A stretch of 64,000 nucleotides of DNA from Robiginitomaculum sp. (GTDB lineage Bacteria; Pseudomonadota; Alphaproteobacteria; Caulobacterales; Maricaulaceae). The notes under the pieces were generated by a model, which was not told the DNA's origin, ran no database searches, and worked only from the letters and a program-made list of their open reading frames with translations. Made by a program: the position numbers and the translations under genes. Positions 9,486 to 17,505 of the stretch are shown one piece after another; within the stretch, counting starts at the first letter, position 1, and each line of letters begins with the position of its first letter. The stretch lies in assembly GCA_021776515.1 (NCBI GenBank), contig JAJFFS010000008.1:1-64000 (forward strand). Direction: 5' to 3'.

Positions 9486-9957
9486 AACGAGGGTTCAGGC
9501 CAGAAAGATGAAGCCTAATGCCGGGTATACGCTGACAGAGCTTGTTGTTGTCATTGTTGTTCTGGGCCTGGTTGCAGCCGCCGTAACACCACAGATCATA
9601 GGGCGGTTCAGACGCTCAAAATCACAATCCGCCATGTTACAAATGCAAACCATTGGTGCCGCCGTGGATATGTTTTACGTGGATATGGGGCGCTATCCCA
9701 CCGAAGCTGAGGGCATAAATGCTCTGTGGGTTGCGCCAACGGCGGATGTTGGTGGCAATGCTTGGACTGGCCCTTATGTAAGAGAGCAAAGCACCCTTAG
9801 CGACCCCTGGAACGTTGAATTTATCTATATTCCACCAGACTCTGTCTTAAGCAGCTACCAACTGAAAACCCTTGGCGTCGACAAAGCCGATGGCGGCACC
9901 GCAGATGCCACCGATCTGGTGTTTCCCATCACCGGACCATCAACGACAGGAGGGTGA
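9475..9957 (+). CDS. gspG: Major pseudopilin GspG
   Basis: The main subunit of the type II secretion pseudopilus. The prepilin peptidase site is NAG^YTLTELVVVIVV, with the essential Glu at +5. The C-terminal half has the GspG signature around YVDMGRYPTEAEGINAL and then GGNAWTGPYV. I chose ATG 9475, which overlaps the end of gspK; ATG 9508 is also possible and leaves a short leader. The ORF-track start at 9400 lies deep inside gspK and is unlikely. The mature length is typical of the family. The next gene starts 4 bases after the stop and encodes the RHS-tip protein rather than another secretion component. Confidence 0.93.
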   Translation: MKFRTRVQARKMKPNAGYTLTELVVVIVVLGLVAAAVTPQIIGRFRRSKSQSAMLQMQTIGAAVDMFYVDMGRYPTEAEGINALWVAPTADVGGNAWTGPYVREQSTLSDPWNVEFIYIPPDSVLSSYQLKTLGVDKADGGTADATDLVFPITGPSTTGG

Positions 9958-9961
9958 AACG

Positions 9962-10702
9962 ATGCATTACACAAATCGGTTTTTGTTTGTTGGCGTGGTT
10001 TTGGGCCTAGTCTTGTTTTCCATGCCATCATCAGCCCGCTTCATTGAAGTCGACCCCATCGGTTATAAAGACCAAAAGAACCTCTACGTTTATGTGGGGA
10101 ATAACCCGATCAATAATGTCGACCCCACTGGGCAGTGCTATATCTGCTTGATTGATTCAATTGATAGAATCCAAGCGATTAATAATGACCCGAGGGCATT
10201 TGGATCGGGATTAGCTCGAGGTGCCGGGCGATCACTGGCAAATACTGCCGACTTTGGACGAATAATAAGCAACCCAACACTAGCATTCACGGGTCAAGGG
10301 TCACTTATTTCGGATAGCTTTAATGCATCCATAGGACTTCCCCGAAACGAAAGCCAAAGACAAGGGGAAAACCTTGGATTTGTCTTGACGGAAGGCGCAC
10401 AGCTTAGTGGTGGTTTGGCAGGGTTTGCTAGGGCATCCGTTAAGGAATTAAGCATTGCGAATAACATTGTTCTTAGTGGAGGAAGGAGCGGATCAAAGGT
10501 TAAAACCCTGACAGGACCAGCAAATAGTGCCATTAAAGGGGGCAACGGTCGAGTGTTTATAACTAATGGTGATGGGCAGGTAATTCTAGATGTCACCAAA
10601 GCTCGCGCAAAACCTGTGACTCCTGGTAAAGGTTTCGGGAACAAGAGGCCTCCCACTCAGCAAGAGTTGAATTTGATAGATCAAATCCACGGAAACAATT
10701 AA
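9962..10702 (+). CDS. Exported RHS-tip protein with putative C-terminal toxin domain
   Basis: 246 residues counted from ATG 9962, which is preceded by a strong GGAGGG ribosome site. The longer ORF-track start lies inside gspG. Residues 1-24 form a clear Sec signal peptide ending SMPSSA. The mature protein would begin directly with the end of an RHS core: RFIEVDPIGYKDQ, NLYVYVGNNP, NNVDPTG. In ordinary RHS proteins this motif closes the repeat shell and is followed by a variable toxin. Here there is no shell at all. A CYIC pair follows, then a Gly/Ala-rich linker (about 75-165), then a compact C-terminal region with GGNGRVFITNGDGQVILD and a basic GKGFGNKRPP segment, reminiscent of small nuclease toxins. 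I do not recognise the toxin family. It lies inside the type II operon and overlaps the next gene by one base, as in effector-immunity pairs. Confidence 0.82.
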   Translation: MHYTNRFLFVGVVLGLVLFSMPSSARFIEVDPIGYKDQKNLYVYVGNNPINNVDPTGQCYICLIDSIDRIQAINNDPRAFGSGLARGAGRSLANTADFGRIISNPTLAFTGQGSLISDSFNASIGLPRNESQRQGENLGFVLTEGAQLSGGLAGFARASVKELSIANNIVLSGGRSGSKVKTLTGPANSAIKGGNGRVFITNGDGQVILDVTKARAKPVTPGKGFGNKRPPTQQELNLIDQIHGNN

Positions 10703-11172
10703 TGGAAAATAATGATTTTTTAGAATTATCAATTTCAACCTTATTGCTTACCTTTCGTGATGCCCTATCTTCATTAGTGCCACACGCAGAAACTTTGGGC
10801 ATACCCTGGAAAGATGGTGATGCTTATGATGATTGGGATAATATTTCATCAGCCTTATTTAAAAGTATGGTTGCACGTTCTATTCAATATGCAAAAGAAT
10901 GCCCGGATAACACACCTTTAGCTCCATACGATATACTCATTCCGTCGTACAAAGGGAGTGCATATTTTTCAGTTAGCAATATCAGTAATAACAAAAATGC
11001 ATTTGTAAAATTTTCCACCTCAGAAAATCCATTTGATACTGTAATGCTAGCGTGCCTTGAGGATGCCAAATTCAAAAAAAATGAAATGATTTATATTCCT
11101 GCGGAAAATTGTATATTTGATCTGGTGCTTAGTAATGGTGAGGTGATTGATAATCTCAATATTTCAGTTTAA
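10702..11172 (+). CDS. Putative immunity protein for the RHS-tip toxin
   Basis: 156 residues, acidic, with no signal peptide or membrane segment, so probably cytoplasmic. The start codon shares its A with the stop of the toxin-like gene (TAATG), giving tight translational coupling. Small, acidic, cytoplasmic and directly downstream of a polymorphic toxin is the standard setting for an immunity protein. I recognise no family. The DNA is visibly more AT-rich than the flanking gsp genes (for example at 10702-10745), which fits an acquired module. The immunity role rests on context and is not shown by any motif. Confidence 0.65.
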   Translation: MENNDFLELSISTLLLTFRDALSSLVPHAETLGIPWKDGDAYDDWDNISSALFKSMVARSIQYAKECPDNTPLAPYDILIPSYKGSAYFSVSNISNNKNAFVKFSTSENPFDTVMLACLEDAKFKKNEMIYIPAENCIFDLVLSNGEVIDNLNISV

Positions 11173-12214
11173 CAAAATTTTTCAAGGTAAACTCAGGCAG
11201 GTAAATATTTATATTTTGACGCTATGCCTTGCCTTCCTGCTGCCCTGTATTGCACTTGCACAAACATCGCCTGTTACCGGGAAAAGCCCCACCCCCCTGC
11301 AAAGCACACCGACCTCTCGCGCCACGCCGCAATTCGTTTCTGATCTTATTGCGCGGGTTGATGATGGTTTGAGCTTTGCCGAGGCAAAGCTGCTGATCGA
11401 TCAGCGCATTGATCCAAGCATTGATGTTGCTGCCAACCTTGCAAAAATTGAAGGCATGGTTGCCGATATTAAGAGTATGGCAGGGCCAGAACCATCCAAT
11501 ATACAATTGTTGCGGGCGCTAAGGGAGTATATTTATGAAAACGGTACATGGAACAACCAAAATGCTTTTTCCTATGACCATACAGACCCGAAGGGGACAA
11601 AGATAAGTAACAAGCTCTTGTCCAATTATCTTGTTAGTCATCGTGGCAATTGCATTTCCATGCCATTCCTTTTTATGAGCCTTGGTGAGCGCCTTGGGCT
11701 TGAAATGATCGCATCAACAGCACCATTGCATGTGATGGTGAAATACATTGATGATAATGGTAAAGCGCATAACCTGGAGACCACCTCGGGAGGATGGCCA
11801 TCACGTGATGTGTGGTATCGCCAGAACGCTCCCATTTCTGATTTGGCAGTGGAAAACCGGGTTTTTCTGGCCACGCTCACTCGTAAGGAAACAATGGCTG
11901 CCATGGCTAGTGTTTTGGTCGAATATTATTTACAAGAAGGATACTATGTTGACGCTGCGCGAACGGCTGACGCTACTTTGAAGGCATACCCGAACTATGC
12001 TTCTATTAAGGTACGCCGTGGCACGGCAATACACTACATTATGAAACGCGAATTTTTCGACAAATATCCAAACCCGGCAGATATCCCAAAAGAACAAATC
12101 CGATATTTTGAATTTCTTGCTGGAGAAAACGACCGGTCCTTTAATGAAGCCGAAGCCCTGGGGTGGCAACCGGCCGAAGGTACTGTTAGTGAAGCCGTCT
12201 TTGGTGAAAAGTAA
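11147..12214 (+). CDS. Exported transglutaminase-like (SirB1-type) protein in the T2SS operon
   Basis: About 355 residues. A hydrophobic signal segment ends ...CIALAQ, so the protein is probably exported. The core (about residues 160-230) has SHRGNCISMPFLF, then PLHVMVKY, then NLETTSGG, which supply the Cys, His and acidic residue of a transglutaminase/papain-like site. Related SirB1-type domains often lack the Cys; here it is present. The C-terminal part is helical and TPR-like (VDAARTADATLKAYPNYASIK). The start is uncertain: TTG 11147 overlaps the immunity gene by 26 bases, TTG 11216 is inside the signal peptide, and no in-frame ATG or GTG lies nearby. It sits directly before gspE, so it is likely expressed with the secretion system. 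A role in trimming or cross-linking RHS cargo is speculation. Confidence 0.75.
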   Translation: MIISIFQFNKIFQGKLRQVNIYILTLCLAFLLPCIALAQTSPVTGKSPTPLQSTPTSRATPQFVSDLIARVDDGLSFAEAKLLIDQRIDPSIDVAANLAKIEGMVADIKSMAGPEPSNIQLLRALREYIYENGTWNNQNAFSYDHTDPKGTKISNKLLSNYLVSHRGNCISMPFLFMSLGERLGLEMIASTAPLHVMVKYIDDNGKAHNLETTSGGWPSRDVWYRQNAPISDLAVENRVFLATLTRKETMAAMASVLVEYYLQEGYYVDAARTADATLKAYPNYASIKVRRGTAIHYIMKREFFDKYPNPADIPKEQIRYFEFLAGENDRSFNEAEALGWQPAEGTVSEAVFGEK

Positions 12215-12217
12215 GCA

Positions 12218-13936
12218 ATGCAAATGGATGTCCCCCATCAAGGTGCAAATTCTCAACAGCTTGAAACAGTTGAAAACAATGCCACAGCTGATTTTGGCGC
12301 ACCGACAAATTACCTTCTGACGAAAGGGTATGTTGAGCCACGTCAGGTGGAGCGGGCCCAAAAGGCTTCGCTATCCCTTGATACTGATATAGAAATAACG
12401 CTCAACAAATTAGGGTTTGTTACGGACGAGCAATTACTTGAGGCGTATTCAAGTCTGTGCGATATCAGCCGCACCACAGAGATTTCCCAGAATGTTCCTG
12501 ATGTTGAAAACGACCTGAACATAGCTTTTTTGCGCAAACACCACGCCATCCCCTTGTCTGCCACCAAGACGGAACTAACCTTGGGCGTGGTCAACCCTTT
12601 AGACACGAATGTGTGTGAAGGCACCTCCTTTGCAACGGGACTAAACGTACAATCAAAATTGATATCAATGGGCGATTGGCGCCGCGCCTTTGCGATGCGG
12701 TATGAGCAGGAGGTATTGCCGGGTGATATGGAAAACGCCTCGTCAGACCCTGCACTGGAAACTCTTTTAGAGCAAACGCGCGATGCGCCCGTTGCCCGTA
12801 AAATTGCTGGCTGGATGATTGATGCCGTAGAGCGAAACGCATCCGATATGCACCTTGAGCCAAAGGATAATGGATTGCAACTGCGCTTTAGAATTGATGG
12901 CGTATTGCAGGATATTGCTCTTGAGCCGATAGAGCTGGCACCTGCTGCCATGGCCCGGATAAAAGTAATGGGCGACCTTGATTTGGGTGAAAGAAGGTTG
13001 CCGCAGGACGGGCGCACTTCGATCGTTGTGCGCGGCCGACCGATTGATGTGCGCATCTCAGTTATTCCAACGGTTTACGGAGAGTCTGCCGTATTGCGCC
13101 TTCTGGATAAAGACGCGGTAAAACTGGACCTGAAAACACTTGGGTTTTCAACCCAAACCCAAAACTGGCTGGATACTGCGATCTCTAGTGCCACAGGGCT
13201 TTATCTGGTTTCTGGCCCGACCGGTTCTGGTAAAACCACAACGCTTTATGGTGCCCTGCAGGCCTTGCGCTCCAGTGGACGTAAGATACTAAGCGTCGAA
13301 GATCCGGTGGAATATTATTTTGACCATGTGGTCCAGGTGCAGGTGGCATCCACTATTGGTCTGGACTTTCCGACCGCGCTTAGATCATTCCTACGTCAGG
13401 ACCCTGACGTCATTCTTGTTGGTGAAATCCGCGATCAGGAAACTGCCAGAATTGCGGTGCGTGCAGCACTAACCGGGCATTTGGTGCTGGCAACAGTTCA
13501 CGCCATTGATGCGGGGCGTGTGCCTTCAAGATTGCTCGATATAGGCGTATCTGGTGCCCAACTAGCCCCTGCTTTCAAAGGGGCAATGGCGCAACGGCTG
13601 GTCAGAAAGCTGTGTATGAAATGCCGTCAAGCACAAATTCCAGGCTCATATGAGAAACAACTCTTCTCCTCTGTTAACCTGAACCCACCAGCCCAGATTT
13701 TCTCTTCTGCCGGATGTCCTGATTGTCACCACACCGGGTTTTCTGGCCGGATGGCGATAGCAGAATCCTTCACCTCAAATGAAGGAATATTTGACGCCAT
13801 AAAAGAGAACGGGAACCCGACCCTTACGAAACTTATTACCAAGGCTATGCCGCAATCACTCCTGGCCTATGGGCTGGAACGAGTGCAAGCAGGACTGACC
13901 ACCATTGGTGAAATTGAGCGAGCACTGGAAGCCTGA
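12218..13936 (+). CDS. gspE: Type II secretion ATPase GspE
   Basis: The cytoplasmic hexameric ATPase that drives pseudopilus assembly. The protein has 572 residues. An N-terminal GspE/PilB-type domain (about 30-160) is followed by the ATPase core, with Walker A GPTGSGKTTT at 333-342, an acidic box (EDPVEYYF), Walker B DVILVGEIRDQETA, and a His box (LVLATVHAID). The zinc-binding tetracysteine motif is present as CMKC (about 465) and CPDC (about 499). Length and domain order are normal. The gene begins 3 bases after the transglutaminase-like gene, and its stop shares a base with the gspF start (TGATG), so E and F are translationally coupled. Confidence 0.96.
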   Translation: MQMDVPHQGANSQQLETVENNATADFGAPTNYLLTKGYVEPRQVERAQKASLSLDTDIEITLNKLGFVTDEQLLEAYSSLCDISRTTEISQNVPDVENDLNIAFLRKHHAIPLSATKTELTLGVVNPLDTNVCEGTSFATGLNVQSKLISMGDWRRAFAMRYEQEVLPGDMENASSDPALETLLEQTRDAPVARKIAGWMIDAVERNASDMHLEPKDNGLQLRFRIDGVLQDIALEPIELAPAAMARIKVMGDLDLGERRLPQDGRTSIVVRGRPIDVRISVIPTVYGESAVLRLLDKDAVKLDLKTLGFSTQTQNWLDTAISSATGLYLVSGPTGSGKTTTLYGALQALRSSGRKILSVEDPVEYYFDHVVQVQVASTIGLDFPTALRSFLRQDPDVILVGEIRDQETARIAVRAALTGHLVLATVHAIDAGRVPSRLLDIGVSGAQLAPAFKGAMAQRLVRKLCMKCRQAQIPGSYEKQLFSSVNLNPPAQIFSSAGCPDCHHTGFSGRMAIAESFTSNEGIFDAIKENGNPTLTKLITKAMPQSLLAYGLERVQAGLTTIGEIERALEA

Positions 13937-15147
13937 TGCCCCAATGGCGCTACCAAGGTGTGACAGCAAATGGTCAACGTGCGAATGGCATCATTGAATC
14001 ACCTTCAAAAACCCAAGCCATCCAGGCGTTGTTGGCGAAGGGCAATACCCCACAGTCAATTACACAGATTAGCGACACTGTTGGTCCCTTACGCTTCCTT
14101 GAGAATATTAGAAACCGCGCCAAACCTTCAACAAAAGAGATGGCAATTTTTTTGCTGGACCTGGCCGCATTACTGGACGCACGTGTACCTTTACGCGAGG
14201 CGCTCTCGCTTTGTGGTCAGACCGCCCCTTCAAAAAGCATTCGCCAAATGACAGCACTGATGGCTGACCGTCTAGATGCAGGGGCAACTGCATCGTCTGC
14301 CGTGCCCAGTGAAGGCGAAGAATGGACACAGTTATTGTCAGGTCTTGCCGAAGCAGGCGAGCTTTCCGGGCGATTACCTCAATCCTTAAGGCTTGGCGCA
14401 CGTCTTTTTGAGCGGCAGGCGAAAACGCGGCAGAAGGTTTTAGGGGCGTTGGCGTATCCATTTTTTATCCTTACGCTTGGTGTGATCGGTGTGCTCGTTC
14501 TTATTCTGGTGGTTATCCCTGAGCTTGCGCCCGTTTTGCAGGGACAAGAAAATAATAAACTCAACGACCTGTTTCGTTTTTCCAAATGGCTAAAACAATA
14601 TGGCACCGTTATCCCTTTGGGGCTGGCAGGTGTTGTCACAGCCATATTTTTCACAGCAAAAATAAAAACACTGCAGCGCGTGTTCTCTCATATCATTGTC
14701 AGAACACCCTTTATTGGCCCGATCATCACTGACACAAATTACGGAGCGGTATCGCAGTGCCTGGCCGCACTCTTAAGCGGCGGTGTATCTGCCAACAAGG
14801 CATTTTCACTGGCCTCTGTTGCTTCACGCAACCCTTATATCAGGGATGACATTGTGCGCGCCGGGCATCGGCTTGCCAATGGCAATACAGTTGCAGCCAC
14901 ATTGGAAGGTCTGTCTTTGGCGCCATCAGAAATTTCCAGACTGGCCCTTGTCGGAGAACGCACCGGCGCACTATCACCTATGCTGGATAGAGCTGGTGAT
15001 ATTTTGCTTAACCGTGCAGAGCGCAGGCTGGACCGGCTCAGCACCATGGTAGGTCCAGCAATGATTATTATTCTTGGACTTGGTGCTGGCAGCGCCATGA
15101 GTACAATTCTGGGTGCACTTTCCAGCATCGGGGATCAGGCATTTTGA
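13936..15147 (+). CDS. gspF: Type II secretion inner-membrane platform GspF
   Basis: The polytopic platform protein that links the ATPase to the growing pseudopilus. 403 residues, the usual length. The N-terminus MPQWRYQGVTANGQ is typical of GspF. Two repeated GspF domains (about 70-190 and 275-395) are separated by membrane segments such as PFFILTLGVIGVLVLILVVI and the TVIPLGLAGVVTAIFFT region, with a last helix near the C-terminus (MIIILGLGAGSAM). The conserved LLDAxVPLxEAL motif and its second-repeat counterpart LLSGGVSANKAF are visible. It is translationally coupled with gspE, and its stop overlaps the next start. Confidence 0.95.
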   Translation: MPQWRYQGVTANGQRANGIIESPSKTQAIQALLAKGNTPQSITQISDTVGPLRFLENIRNRAKPSTKEMAIFLLDLAALLDARVPLREALSLCGQTAPSKSIRQMTALMADRLDAGATASSAVPSEGEEWTQLLSGLAEAGELSGRLPQSLRLGARLFERQAKTRQKVLGALAYPFFILTLGVIGVLVLILVVIPELAPVLQGQENNKLNDLFRFSKWLKQYGTVIPLGLAGVVTAIFFTAKIKTLQRVFSHIIVRTPFIGPIITDTNYGAVSQCLAALLSGGVSANKAFSLASVASRNPYIRDDIVRAGHRLANGNTVAATLEGLSLAPSEISRLALVGERTGALSPMLDRAGDILLNRAERRLDRLSTMVGPAMIIILGLGAGSAMSTILGALSSIGDQAF

Positions 15148-15530
15148 TGCAGAAGCCTCAAACACGATATGATGCCAAAAGCGGATTTTTAACCGTGGAC
15201 GTTCTGGTCGCCTTTATTGTCGCAGCACTGGTGGGAACGGCAGCATTGCAGACGTTGATTTTAGCGGCACGCATCGCCGATGAAACCAGACAACAGGAAA
15301 TCGCTTTGCGAACCGGTCAGGCAATTCTCAAGCAGGCTTTATATGCCCCGACAACAACTATAAATCCCGGCCAATTTGCTAAGGACCTCGATATAGAAGT
15401 AAACATTTCACCATGGGATATAGGAAATGGTGAACTAGGTGTCACTCTGCAAGTCGTTAATGTCATTGTTAGATATGAGGGGAGAAAGCGTGAAAAATCC
15501 ATACACCTTTCGGCGCTGCGCCCGGCTTAG
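15147..15530 (+). CDS. Minor pseudopilin, GspI/GspH-like
   Basis: 127 residues from ATG 15147, which shares a base with the gspF stop; the track's TTG 15144 is 3 bases earlier. The prepilin site is KSG^FLTVDVLVAFIV, with Asp rather than Glu at +5. The hydrophobic helix is followed by a short soluble domain with mixed beta character. Size and position suit GspI; GspH cannot be excluded. It overlaps the next pseudopilin gene by about 40 bases in another frame. Confidence 0.75.
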   Translation: MQKPQTRYDAKSGFLTVDVLVAFIVAALVGTAALQTLILAARIADETRQQEIALRTGQAILKQALYAPTTTINPGQFAKDLDIEVNISPWDIGNGELGVTLQVVNVIVRYEGRKREKSIHLSALRPA

Positions 15531-15957
15531 GACTAGGTCAAAAGGGAAATATTATGCCAACTCAAAAGATGGCTATGTTTTGACTGACGTTATGGTTGCC
15601 CTGGCGATATTAACGTTACTTTTTTCGGCTATCGGTGGATTTGTTCGCATTGCTGGTATTGCCCTGACCTCTGCGCGAGAGGATATGGGCTACATTGCTC
15701 AATCACGCAGGGTCGCCAGTGAATTACGGTTTCTGGAGCGTGCTGAGCCAGGCTTTGATGTAGAACAGGAGACGTTGGAATATTGGGTTGGTTCAAAACA
15801 GCAAGGGCACACCTTTACTGACCCGATAGGTCAGTTCAGTATCAATAATGGTTTGGTCTATTTTACTGACAGTAATGATATTCTCCAGATTGGTCAGGGT
15901 CGACGGCGGGCAGATAGCACCTGCCGTTATGACCTTGTCGGTAGACGGTGCATTTAA
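15490..15957 (+). CDS. Minor pseudopilin, GspJ-like
   Basis: 155 residues from GTG 15490, chosen because AGGGGAG lies just upstream; the ORF-track start at 15439 has no such site. The prepilin site is KDG^YVLTDVMVALAIL, again with Asp at +5. The preceding basic leader is long (about 27 residues). The soluble part includes RRVASELRFLERAEPGF, which fits the GspJ pattern of a variable beta domain after the helix. It ends one base before the next start. Assignment to GspJ rather than GspH rests mainly on position. Confidence 0.7.
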   Translation: MKNPYTFRRCARLRTRSKGKYYANSKDGYVLTDVMVALAILTLLFSAIGGFVRIAGIALTSAREDMGYIAQSRRVASELRFLERAEPGFDVEQETLEYWVGSKQQGHTFTDPIGQFSINNGLVYFTDSNDILQIGQGRRRADSTCRYDLVGRRCI

Positions 15958-15958
15958 C

Positions 15959-16966
15959 ATGAGCGCGCTTGGTGGATTTGCTATTCGATTACTAACTCCT
16001 GGAGTCATCCTGGATCGTCAATCAAAGCTTGGGGGCGTACTTCACTGGATACGCTCCCACCTCGTTGCCCTTGTGCCTGGGTCAATGCGGAACACGGAAG
16101 TTCATATCCTCGCGAAAGACCTAAAAAATGAACAAGTCACCTTCAAGGGAGAACGCGTATTTATTCGCCTGTGTGCACCAGAGAATGTGTATACTCGGTC
16201 TGTTTCCATCCCAAAAAGCAATGCCCAAAGCCATGAGCGAATGGTTGATTTGATGCTGCATTCCCTAGCCCCGACCAATCCACAAACATTGATGTGCACT
16301 GGCGTTACAATGGACAGAAAACAAGATGGTGCGCAAACATACCGTATCGCCATGGCCCGGCGCAAAGACCTCGAACACTTATCTGGCACCGCTAAAAAAA
16401 AGGGTGCCAAAGATGTACGTTTTATCGTTGAAGGTCATGATGCCAGACAAACAATTGATCTTTATGCACCCACAGATATCATCATCCACAAAACCAGATT
16501 GGTTGCCGATCTGACACTGGTACTTATTGCAATTGGCTCTCTCTATTGGTTTGGCGGGGTCTGGGAAAAATATGAAACGCAGCATCTTGGTTTAGCGCGG
16601 CAGATAGATGCCCGCTTAAGCAAAGAGGCACGCAGTGCCATCATTCAGGAGCGCACAGACGCCGCCGCCAGAGATGCGCTTGCGGCAACACCATTGCTCA
16701 GGCGCCCCGGCAAGGCCATTCTTGATATCAGCACATTAAACTCACTAACCCCTGATGCGGCCTATTGGAGAGGGGCGGAGTGGACACCAGAAGCCCTGAC
16801 GGTCCAGCTAAATGCAAAAGACGGAGCAGATGTTGTGCGCGTAATGACCCAGGAAGACAGCCCATTCGAGATTGAAGTGATTAGCGACATAACCGCAACG
16901 ACTTCTAACAGACAAAACGTGCGCATACGTGCCACTGCCAGCGGTTTAGAGGGCGCACAACAATGA
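15959..16966 (+). CDS. gspL: GspL-like inner-membrane assembly protein
   Basis: 335 residues from ATG 15959; the track's ORF starts inside the previous gene. A cytoplasmic domain of about 180 residues is followed by one membrane helix (LTLVLIAIGSLYWFGGVW) and a periplasmic domain with a coiled segment (RQIDARLSKEARSAIIQERT) and a ferredoxin-like end. This is the GspL layout, in which the cytoplasmic part binds the GspE N-domain. Sequence similarity to textbook GspL is weak, so the call leans on architecture and on the GspM-like gene that follows with an ATGA overlap. Confidence 0.75.
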   Translation: MSALGGFAIRLLTPGVILDRQSKLGGVLHWIRSHLVALVPGSMRNTEVHILAKDLKNEQVTFKGERVFIRLCAPENVYTRSVSIPKSNAQSHERMVDLMLHSLAPTNPQTLMCTGVTMDRKQDGAQTYRIAMARRKDLEHLSGTAKKKGAKDVRFIVEGHDARQTIDLYAPTDIIIHKTRLVADLTLVLIAIGSLYWFGGVWEKYETQHLGLARQIDARLSKEARSAIIQERTDAAARDALAATPLLRRPGKAILDISTLNSLTPDAAYWRGAEWTPEALTVQLNAKDGADVVRVMTQEDSPFEIEVISDITATTSNRQNVRIRATASGLEGAQQ

Positions 16967-17505
16967 ATGCTGCTCTCAAATGGCGTTTGCAGACCACTGC
17001 TATCCTGGCCGTGATTAGCTTTTTTATTGGTTTGCAAGTGTGGTCTTCTCTGGGTAATGCCATCACTCAGCGTATGGAACGAACAGCCGTTGAAAAGCGC
17101 ATCGATGGCTATCAAACCACATTGTCTCGCCTATCCGCAAGACGGCTGCCTTTACCCAGCTTGCCAGAGGACACATTTGCCTCTGGCGTATCTTCCGAGC
17201 AAATGTTGTCTTTTCAGGCACGGCTGGGGGCGCTGGCTCGTCAATCACAATTGAATTTGGAACTTATGAGGGCAGAACAATCAAACTCTTTTAGCCCCGG
17301 TACGCAAACCATACCTGTTACCTTACGTGCTCGTGGTGACCTCATTGCCTTTACTGATTTTATGAAATTGTTGGAAAGCGAACAACCAAGCGTATTTGTC
17401 GACCATATCCAGATCACGCCAACAGGGCGTGATCGTCCCGGTGCCCGCATGATCATACAGATGCATTTGCTAAGACTGGTCAAATCAGAAGGCGTAGCCA
17501 GATGA
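16963..17505 (+). CDS. gspM: GspM-like inner-membrane protein
   Basis: 180 residues: a short cytoplasmic start, one membrane helix (TTAILAVISFFIGLQVW), a coiled segment, and a C-terminal ferredoxin-like periplasmic domain. The last includes IPVTLRARGDLIAFTDFMKLLES, the pattern shared by GspM, PilO and related proteins. It pairs with GspL to form the inner-membrane scaffold. It overlaps gspL and the following gene by four bases each (ATGA), so the three are probably translated together. Confidence 0.78.
   Translation: MNAALKWRLQTTAILAVISFFIGLQVWSSLGNAITQRMERTAVEKRIDGYQTTLSRLSARRLPLPSLPEDTFASGVSSEQMLSFQARLGALARQSQLNLELMRAEQSNSFSPGTQTIPVTLRARGDLIAFTDFMKLLESEQPSVFVDHIQITPTGRDRPGARMIIQMHLLRLVKSEGVAR

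Noticed and set aside
9872-9961. Upstream extension of the RHS-tip gene
   Set aside because: The first 30 codons of the track ORF overlap gspG in another frame. ATG 9962 has a strong ribosome site and begins a clean signal peptide.
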